DNA from: Hippasteria phrygiana
Taxonomy: Eukaryota; Echinodermata; Asteroidea; Valvatida; Goniasteridae
Assembly (NCBI GenBank): GCA_037893225.1
Contig: JAZGUH010000026.1
Location: 1,364,001 to 1,428,000, forward strand
Reading direction: 5' to 3'
DNA: 64,000 bases
Below the pieces are notes generated by a model. The model ran no database searches and was not told where the DNA came from. It was given only the letters and a program-made list of their open reading frames with translations. Shown here piece by piece: positions 56,509-64,000 of this stretch; position 1 is the stretch's first letter; each line of letters begins with the position of its first letter. The position numbers and the translations under genes were made by a program.

Positions 56509-57239
56509 TACATTTAGTTAAGTTTTATTTCAAAATGACGGTTAACAGAGTCCGTCATACCTCATTAAGTCCGTCTATCCCTGCCTGTTTGCTTTGTGGA
56601 CAATCACCAAGGCCATAGTTTAGCATTTGTGTTTGTACAATAATCGCACCGTCTATTAGGTCGAGCAGGGTAATAATTTAATTGCCTAGCTGCCGATTAA
56701 GGAATTACGTAAGCTCATCAGCTATCTTATTATAAACAAGTACGGCACGCTCGGCATAGGTAACCGTGGCTCTAGTGATCCTTGGACGAAACCATACACA
56801 ATGAAGGTTATACATACTTTTCCCACATTGGGTTATGGGGACATCCCGTAGGGTTCGTGTGCTTAAGGAAAATCTCTCTATACTCAAACCCTGATAATTC
56901 TTTCGACCCAAAATTTTCAACATCAGCCTAATATGTATTTCTCTCCATTTTCTTTCATATAACCCTAACCCCAATTTACCTCTAGACCCCTGTACTGGAC
57001 ACCCAAAACGTTATGGGGACAGAAAATGTCCCCACAACTCGCTCAGATTTTTTCAAACAAAAGAAATTGTCCCCATAACGAGGTGTATGCGTGAATACCC
57101 AAAACCGTCTTTAACGGATGCTTTTATCTGGGGATTAAACTTTATCGAACCACCAAGGCTATCCAGCTCGGCATGTACATGTATGTACAACACGGAGGGT
57201 GCAGACTTGTAACGCAATACGGCCATACATAACAGTGAG

Positions 57240-57733
57240 CTATACGCGGTGTTTGTATCGCGTACGCAGCATCTACAGTTTTACTTGCTTTGTTCTGGCG
57301 GCAGTGTGGCCGGATATCCTCTGTGCATCTGGTATTGCAACTGATAAGATATGAGGAATATCGGTGCGACCAATTTGTGGGGCTGACCATCACTCCGGTC
57401 CTGACCATAATAGGACGTATGGGTTATAACTTGCTCTCTGGAATTTACCGTGAATATCTCTGCAGTGTCGGACTGTATATATGCTGCTCACCGGTGAGTG
57501 TTCCACTACCACAACTTTTAAGACAAAACGTATGTTTTCATATTTTCAGCCACCACAGACATTATGATCGGTACAAACTGGTACATGTCTGCACACGTAA
57601 AACCCATTCGCGCGATTGCACAATAGACTACAAAGGTGACGTGAGTCATTCCCAACAAATCTTGCGGGTTAATTGTTCCATTGCACATGCTGATATGTTC
57701 CCATTGCTCTGTGGCATCTTATTTCTGGGTTGA
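57240..57733 (+). other. Open reading frame conserved in both palindrome arms (right copy)
   Basis: Mirror of 42337-42830; see that entry. The codon difference gives K for E. No ATG start is evident, and the function is unknown. Confidence 0.25.
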
Positions 57734-58483
57734 TTCTTCACTTTGACGCTAAAAAGTCATTTCTAAAATTCCAATAACCTCAAAACTCATTCTTTAAATA
57801 CGATTCCATAAAATAGTCTGTTGGCAAATCATTGTCGAATTCGCTTACGCAACACCCCTCCCACACGAATGGGGTTGATCTAACTTGTTCTACAAACAGA
57901 CCCATTTTTATTTAAATTTTTCCAAGTTTTGTTTGGTAATTTTCAATTAAATATTTGTTTTGTATTTTTTTTTGTATTTTGTTAATGTTCTTTTAAAGAT
58001 TCCAACAATTCATATGCTGTTCTATTAAGATTTTTAGGCTCACCCATTCACATGTAGTCCTATGGAGATTTCCAGGCTCTCACAATTCATATGTGCTGTC
58101 CGGTAGAAATTTCTAGGTCCTATACTGTCTTATAGAGATTCTTAGCATCAGGCTCATGTAAATGAGTCCTATAGAGATTCCTAGGTCCTACGCTGTCCTA
58201 TAGAGATTCCTAGGTTCCTTTTGTTTTTCCTTCAATTATGCTAATGGTCCGTTAAAGATTCTTAGGTTCATCCATATCCCGTCCTATTAAGATTCTTACG
58301 TCCTACGCTGTCCTATCAAGATTTTTAGGTTCCTTATGTTTTTTTTTTTTTTTATATTTTTTTATATTTTTTTAAAGATTTTATGCTAATGAGTCCGCTA
58401 AAGATTCTTAGGTGCCTTTTGTTTTTCCTTTAATTATGCTAATGAGTCCACTAGAGACCCAACACACTACTACTGTGTCCCTT

Positions 58484-58577
58484 TAAGTAATAGATGGTGG
58501 TTACGATTTTTTTTTAAATTGAGCAGTATCTGAGAAATAAACGGATTAATCTCGGTTTCCTTTCTTTTAAGACACCC
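58484..58577. repeat. Dispersed repeat abutting the palindrome
   Basis: Matches 18383-18478. It begins within about 12 bp of the right outer end of the palindrome. Confidence 0.7.
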
Positions 58578-58579
58578 TG

Positions 58580-59640
58580 TAGTTTGCGTGTATAAACCGG
58601 AGCCGTTTGACTAGACTAGTCCCTGGGCGGGACATACATGTAGTTATATAAATGCACTCTAACTGCTCGAATGTGTAGAGCCATCGAAAGTTAGTGTATG
58701 CGCTCACAGCTACCATCATACGCTACCATTTTCTTCAGTCTCATACTACAACAATCTTTTAAACACTGGATTACCATTGTGAGAGAGACTGAAACCAGTC
58801 TACTGTACATGTCCATGCAGAGGGCGCGGTTCAAGTTTATTCCAGATAAGTATTGCTAAATAATATATGTACACAGACCATGTTGTTGATTGGTTGAGAG
58901 TAACCCTTCTTCTCAAGACCCGATTATATTTATTAGTCTCGTGTTCTTGACACTACCCCAAGTCTTACAAACTCTAACAGCAGGTTGTATTGTATTTTAA
59001 TGTAGCGCCTTGGCACCATTACTTTACATGGAGCTACAAAAATGTATGTGTATGATGCCCAAATTTGTTACAAGTCTAAAGAATGTGCCATATGATTTTG
59101 ACAGGTTGCGTACACTTCCTATTAAAAATGCTCAGAAGGTTTTATACTTCTTGAATTGGCCAACAATTTCTTTTGGGAATTTGAATTGACAATGTTCATG
59201 TACATTGTACATGTAACTACTGTATCAATTCAAGTGTTATTACATGCACATGATCATTTACTTGTTTAGAAATAGAGTACAGTATTGAAATCCTAGGTAA
59301 CCTCAACTTTCTGAATTATTAACTAAAAATAACCTAAAAAGGGTTAGAAAAAAATATTGTTTCTCGTTACATTGGAATATCGAGTCTCTGGGTGTTATCA
59401 GTGTTATTTTTTTTCATTTGAATTAATGCGCCTATCAATTTGAATCTCTTTGCCTAAAGGGAGAAGTAAATAAAGTGGAACTACATGTACATGTACATGT
59501 ACAGGGCAAGTTGGTTCTGGCTTTTCATTTTTAACAGCCTTTACATACATGTACCCAACATTCATCTCCCTCCCCCCCCCCCAGTAAAATATAAATGAAT
59601 AATTTAAAAAGTGTGCTTTAATTAATGAAATGAGCCGTTT
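58580..59640. other. No recognisable gene
   Basis: AT-rich, with TACATGTACATGTACATG at 59484-59502 and a C run near 59570-59582. Confidence 0.5.
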
Positions 59641-59659
59641 GATTTACATATCGCGATTA

Positions 59660-59785
59660 AACACCCTCCCCCCCGAAAGACATTCGAACCTGCGACCTCC
59701 GGGTTACCGTACCGGCGCTCTACCAACTTGCCCTGTGTTGGCAGTCTCTCAAATTGTCAGTATCTTTGTTCGGGTGGGCTAGTCA
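59660..59785 (-). repeat. tRNA-derived SINE
   Basis: The reverse complement reads GGGCAAGTTGGTAGAGCGCC (A-box region of a tRNA-like head) and GTCGCAGGTTCGAATGTC (B box), about 45 bases apart. The tail continues as CCTGTGTTGG on the plus strand, matching positions 1-52. It lacks a good acceptor stem, so it is a SINE and not a tRNA gene. Confidence 0.75.
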
Positions 59786-60207
59786 GAAGTCATAAACCCA
59801 GAAAGCTTACTTTTTGCCTCAACATATTACACATGTACAAAAATGTATGTTTTCATGGATTGTAACAAAATAATGAAATAATCGACTGACCTTTCCAATT
59901 TTCCCTTTTTAAGGGCAACACAATATATTAAATTCTATATGATTTTCTGGGGCAAGACACTTTTCTCAAGTAAAGACACATATTCAAATGAACTCTCACA
60001 AAATCATTCCTACATCATGTATGCCATTGTTCATCATGTTACTTTGTAAATGGAATTCTACAAAGGACATTTGATGGACTTGACTAAAACATTTTATATA
60101 TTTTTTTTACCTGGCCCTATTGATTTGTGGGGGCCGTAACGTAAGTCCGACGCCTCAGAAGTCCGAAATTTCGTAATTATGAGGCATCAGATTTATGAGG
60201 CATCGGA

Positions 60208-60452
60208 CTTATTATGGAAAATCGTCTTTCGCACTGTTCACAAATGTACTACTACTTGTCTGTAGTGCACGGGATGTCTTGCCCGAGAGTTTGGTTCAGT
60301 AATCTGTAAAATTCAGGATCTTTTTTGCATTTAGTACTCATCGATATGTACCTCCGGCAGGTTATAAGTTCTCGACCGCAAATTAGACACTCCCGACTTG
60401 CAATCTTGCGACCACCGGCCGCGCGAACATCGACCCACTTCGCCGAAGCCAT
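60208..60452 (-). pseudogene. Exon-like fragment with a ZAD-type zinc-binding pattern
   Basis: From an ATG at 60452 the minus strand reads MASAKWVDVRAAGGRKIASR, ECLICGRELITCRRYISM, CKKDPEFYRLLNQTLGQDIP. After two consecutive TAG codons at about 60249-60254 the same frame goes on with YICEQCERRFSII. The paired CxxC motifs about 40-45 residues apart and the spacing resemble zinc-finger-associated (ZAD-like) N-terminal domains. Upstream ATGs extend the frame to 60587, but that part looks noncoding. With the double stop it is probably a pseudogene. The family assignment is by eye only. Confidence 0.4.
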
Positions 60453-60639
60453 TGTGCCGTACTGCATAAACTTTCCCTGATGGCCTGCCATGCCGGCCCT
60501 CTGGTCCGCATCCATATCCGGCCGTGCGCGCCATACCCCTGGAGGGTACGTACGTAAGTACCATGGTACACGTACGCGTGTGTGCACGTGTGTACGTACA
60601 AGGTACGTTAACTGACCAGTAAGTTATTACTAAAACATG

Positions 60640-60728
60640 AGTTTCCTCCAGTGCGCAAGCGCGATTATTCGTTTGACCCGCCTGTTAAATTATGCATGAG
60701 CTGGTCGCGCGCGCTCCCTTGCGAAATT
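60640..60728 (-). repeat. Segment shared (inverted) with 4413-4540
   Basis: GAGTTTCCTCCAGTGCGCAA, CGTTTGACCCGCCTGTTAAA and GCGCGCTCCCTTGCGAAAT are the reverse complement of 4413-4510. It links family A elements to the helicase-flanking DNA. Confidence 0.7.
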
Positions 60729-60852
60729 CCCAAGACGTTCTTAGCGATTTGGCCTTGGCGTGTGTATGTGTGAAGCTAGAGGGCGCTGTCGTGCGCGCTG
60801 TACGTCGCACCGCACGTCGCACCGCGCTAAGGACGTCTTGGAACCAAGACTA
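60729..60852. mobile_element. CCAAGAC hairpin element, family A (copy 4)
   Basis: CCAAGACGTTCTTAGCGATT to CGCTAAGGACGTCTTGGAAC then CAAGACTA, with AGAGGGCGCTGTCG and a duplicated ACGTCGCACCGC. Confidence 0.7.
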
Positions 60853-60882
60853 ATCTCTACTACGCTATAGTAGAGATCAGTG

Positions 60883-62904
60883 GCGTGACCCAGTCTGTCA
60901 TGTGGGAAATATTTTTTAAGTTGACGTGGCACGACGTACGTGTCGTTAAAATCCGCGAAGTATCTGTAGTGCAGCTGATTTCTGTAGTGCAGCTGAAGTT
61001 TATTTAGACATTAAATAATGTGTAGGCATATACGAAATATTTGTGCGGATGATGAGTGAACATGTGAGGTATATTTTAATACTTCCGAATGTAAATTTAG
61101 AACTATAACCTTTGATGACAGCCAGTGTGTTTACGTGCTTACTATTCCACATGTAATAGAAACAATACATGCAGTAGTCGGTGTACAGATATTGGTTAAA
61201 AGAACTACATCACAATTGATTTATTGATCATTTTCAATTCTTTTTTTAAACAACAATTTTTATACGACAAAGAAAAACATATCAGAAAGGATTAACAAAT
61301 GGTGATACATACGGCGTACATAGTAGCCCAACTTTTATAGTTAAATATAATCCCAAAAAAATTGTCGACAAGAAGAAGTGTTGATAAGTGAAGGCAAAAA
61401 CATAGATTTCGGGGTTGTAGGGATGGGGAATATATCTCCACCCACACACTTTATGACAAGATCACCCCTAGACAATAAAACCAGACAGAAGAAAACAATT
61501 AAAATAGACCAGGAGGTATTAAACATTTCACATGGAAATTACAGTAGAATTGTCGGAAAGAGGGTTACATTTGGGTTTGTGTATGGACCATAATTAATAC
61601 ATGTGTAATAAACAGCGTAGTGTCCAACCCCCCCCCCCCCCCCCCTTCGAAATTTTCAGTAGGTTGGTTTTGGAAATTTCATGATAACACCCCCCCCCCC
61701 TTTTTCCCGGTCTCCACACATGTCATAGTCAAATCATGGAGGCGCGCTTGGGAATGAGTGAAGGTAACAATTTATGAGACGGTATTACCCGATGACATGT
61801 ACATTATATATTGTGCATGTACACTGTATGAACTAGAACACTGGTGTATAAACATGTGAGGTGATAAACTTAAAAAATACTTCAGAATGGAGGACGTCCC
61901 AGCCAGTTTGTATAAGTAAATGTATTATACATTTTTTTAAATGCCACATGTACATGTAATGTAGATTTTTTTACACTGAGTAGTAAATGACCGGTACATC
62001 TGCCAATTAAATTTTTCAGGATGGAAATTGAAAATACATGAAAAAAGAGATGTAACAAATGGTGTGTTTCATATTTCTAACCTTCAATGGTAAAGTATAT
62101 GTTAACATAAATGTAACTTTAAAACAATGGTTTAAAATCTTTACAGAAATACATTTTATCCAGTGAAAAATTATGTTTACCTCAAGAATTAAAATAAATG
62201 AGTGAAGTTAACCATCTACTTTGATTTTAAATCCACTGCATTTAAGTGGTTTGCTGGGCTTGCTATTTCAGACTTCTCTTCTTCATGTTCACTTTTTTAA
62301 ATATTAGTATACATGGATTACTATACACATGTAGGAATGTAATGTATTTACTGGAGGAATTTTTTATTGGGAGAAATATAAATAATTAAGACAATGATGA
62401 ATTTAAGCTCCACCTTGAAGACAAAGTGAGTAAAAACGTTTTTCAGTCAAAAGTTGACCAAAGACCGTCCTGTAAATTTATTGTGCATGCAACTAACTGG
62501 ACTGAAATATCCAATTAATACAATACTGAGCCTGGCCATGGCTGCCTGCAAAAAAAGGCACCACATGTTTGTACATGTAATTAAACAGACTGGCAAAAAT
62601 CAATCTTTGATAAAAAATAATTTGAAAATGTTACTATTCTGCATTTATTCATTCACATTGGCAAATTAACATCCCAGATTAAAGTGCACACCTAGCCTGC
62701 AGGTAAATTGTCATTATCTCATTCTGGGACGTAGCAAGAAAGATCAGAAACTCCCAAGATTCAAACTTGAAGTTCAAGTACGTATACGTACACTGTACAT
62801 GTATCCACAGTGTTCATATGTGGATATGTACATTGTACATATGTACATGTACATTGTACGTGCACTTGGCTTTTGTACATCCACGTTATTTTTCAAACGG
62901 TATT
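60883..62904 (+). repeat. 2-kb dispersed repeat R, copy 3
   Basis: Collinear with 13462-15243, including C runs at 61628-61645 and 61689-61700, up to TTTCAAACGGTATT. It keeps about 150 bp near 61960-62130 that copy 1 lacks but the partial copy at 19.1 kb shares. Confidence 0.75.
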
Positions 62905-63057
62905 ATATTACACGTCGCGTCAACCGCAGCCGCATTTTGCATAATTGGGGCAATCGGTCAAACTTAACCATGGAGGTCAGACCAGTCACGTGATATGAAT
63001 GATGCATGTTTAGCCACGATTTCCATAGTCGGGTCCCGCCCTCAAAAGTAGAAATAT

Positions 63058-63174
63058 CCAAGACGTTACTGTAACTCCGTGATTGATCGCGCGCTCGCCC
63101 GCCGATGACAGCCTGTAAATTGCGCCCTCTGTTGATGACAAGTATCAGACAGTGACGTCTTGGAACCAAGACTA
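63058..63174. mobile_element. CCAAGAC hairpin element, family C
   Basis: CCAAGACGTTACTG and CAGTGACGTCTTGG are the inverted ends, followed by AACCAAGACTA as in families A and B. GCGCCCTCTGTTG lies inside. Confidence 0.6.
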
Positions 63175-63419
63175 TAATGGGGCCAGCGTGTGTATCGAGT
63201 TGTCGTTAAACATGGGCCTGCGCACTGGGTCGGTTCTGGCTCTGTACCGTTAACACAGAACCGTTTTGCCATCAGTAAGCCATAATTTTGGCCCGGCCAA
63301 TTCTGGTCTTGTATACCGTTTACTCTGTACGGTACTGCCGGAACGAGCCCAAATTAGCCAGCATCGGCCCAGTACCGCCATGTTTGCTGCATGGGTATCG
63401 TGTGTGCAGTGCACACGGC

Positions 63420-63690
63420 TCCTGATATGCCTGGTGGTTTGTTTCGGACTCAAGATTTCGGTACTACTGCAGATTGTGGGTTCGAGACCGGCTAATGTCG
63501 TGGTGCTTGTGTCCTTGAGCAAGGCACTTTTTTTACAAGTTGTTTCTCTCCACCCAGGATAAATGGGTACCTGTAAGGGCAGTGATGGTTATGTGTTTAA
63601 TTAAACCGTGTGAGATTAACTTGCAGCCGGGGCTTTATATACTCCCCAAGAATAGGATTCACATGTTATACATGCATGAAATACATGTAT
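63420..63690 (+). repeat. tRNA-derived SINE with conserved central domain
   Basis: GTGGGTTCGAGACCGG fits a B box. It is followed by TCCTTGAGCAAGGCAC and TCTCTCCACCCAGGATAAAT then GGGTACCTG, a central segment that I recognise from widespread animal SINEs. The A box upstream is poor. The exact SINE family would need a library search. Confidence 0.7.
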
Positions 63691-64000
63691 TTGTCAGTCG
63701 TTGGACCTTATACAAATCTTATTCAATCGAAATCCAATAGGAACTGTCAAATATTGAACTCATAATGTCGATGTTCATCCGCATGTCAGACTGAGCGATA
63801 ATGAAAATTGTACAACTGTACATCCACCATCCTGTAGGCTGATATACTGTATGTACATTTACATGTCCTTAATACACAGTGAAAAACGTCATCAACTGGA
63901 CTGTTTTAGCCCTTCTAGTCTTTGAGACTCCAAAATCCTTTGAAATTGTTAGTACTTAAAATTCACATACTAATGTGGGGGCTCTCCAGAAAACTTCATG

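Larger units (their letters stand above)
48515..58471 (-). repeat. Right arm of giant palindrome
   Basis: Reverse complement of 41701-48459 with extra sequence: a 2.47-kb transposon (50205-52673), a solo LTR (54870-55542), a 32-bp tandem duplication at 49109-49171, about 20 bp of T-rich insertion near 54000, and about 100 bp extra near 58210-58312. Subtracting these accounts for nearly all of the 3.2-kb length difference. Confidence 0.92.

Noticed and set aside
57491..57548. 56-bp intron in the right arm
   Set aside because: Donor and acceptor look good, but joining them introduces a stop after a few codons, while the unspliced frame stays open.
59680..59750. Functional tRNA gene on the minus strand
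   Set aside because: A- and B-box-like words are present, but the acceptor stem does not close and the sequence continues into a repeat found at position 1. A SINE is the better call.
61378..61593. 71-codon ORF in repeat R
   Set aside because: The corresponding frame is broken by indels in the copies at 13.9 and 25.9 kb, so it is not a conserved coding region.

Overview
The window is eukaryotic, almost certainly from a marine invertebrate animal. It has no dense ORFs, no operons and no ribosome binding sites. It is AT-rich and packed with short hairpin transposons, tRNA-derived SINEs, long C/G homopolymers and the words TACATGTA and TAGGCCTA, which I associate with echinoderm, hemichordate, amphioxus or mollusc genomes. 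I cannot place it more exactly from sequence alone. I found no intact host gene that I can name. Every recognisable protein segment is a broken piece of a mobile element or an isolated exon-like fragment.

Region by region: 0-2.4 kb is noncoding, with a SINE remnant at the edge. 2.4-3.9 kb (minus) is a decayed DDE integrase of the Maverick/Polinton-associated type with a small membrane-tail ORF upstream. 4.1-8.1 kb is a mosaic: short CCAAGAC hairpin elements, a RecQ-like helicase fragment, and a TTAA-flanked transposon (6394-7773) with a nested Penelope-like insertion. 8.3-15.2 kb holds a minisatellite element and its inverted copy, the GIY-YIG end of a Penelope-like element (about 10.4-11.2 kb), a TA-flanked MITE, and the first copy of a 2.2-kb repeat. 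15.4-17.1 kb is a degenerate tandem array. 17.3-24.3 kb holds several MITEs, a perfect decamer array and a CRE-motif-rich stretch. 24.8-29.2 kb repeats many of the same modules (2.2-kb repeat, helicase fragment, CCAAGAC elements). 29.8-30.3 kb is a hAT-like MITE. 31.5-33.0 kb is a TTAA-flanked element with a frameshifted THAP domain, best explained as Kolobok-like. 34.7-41.4 kb has paired MITEs, a 19-bp minisatellite present twice in opposite orientation, and a second TTAA MITE.

The main structure is a palindrome at 41701-58471: arms of 6.8 and 10.0 kb around a 55-bp spacer, nearly identical by eye. The arm lengths differ because each arm took its own insertions after it formed: a 97-bp Penelope fragment in the left arm, and a 2.5-kb inverted-repeat transposon carrying a higher-order minisatellite plus a 673-bp solo LTR in the right arm. 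The opposite arm supplies the uninterrupted site in each case. 58.5-64 kb returns to dispersed repeats: SINEs, a third copy of the 2.2-kb repeat, and a zinc-binding exon-like fragment.

The fragments do not form a pathway. What links them is shared mobile-element history: elements nested in elements, the same modules re-used in several places, and one very large foldback. All coordinates, repeat boundaries and percentages were read by eye, without alignment or database search.
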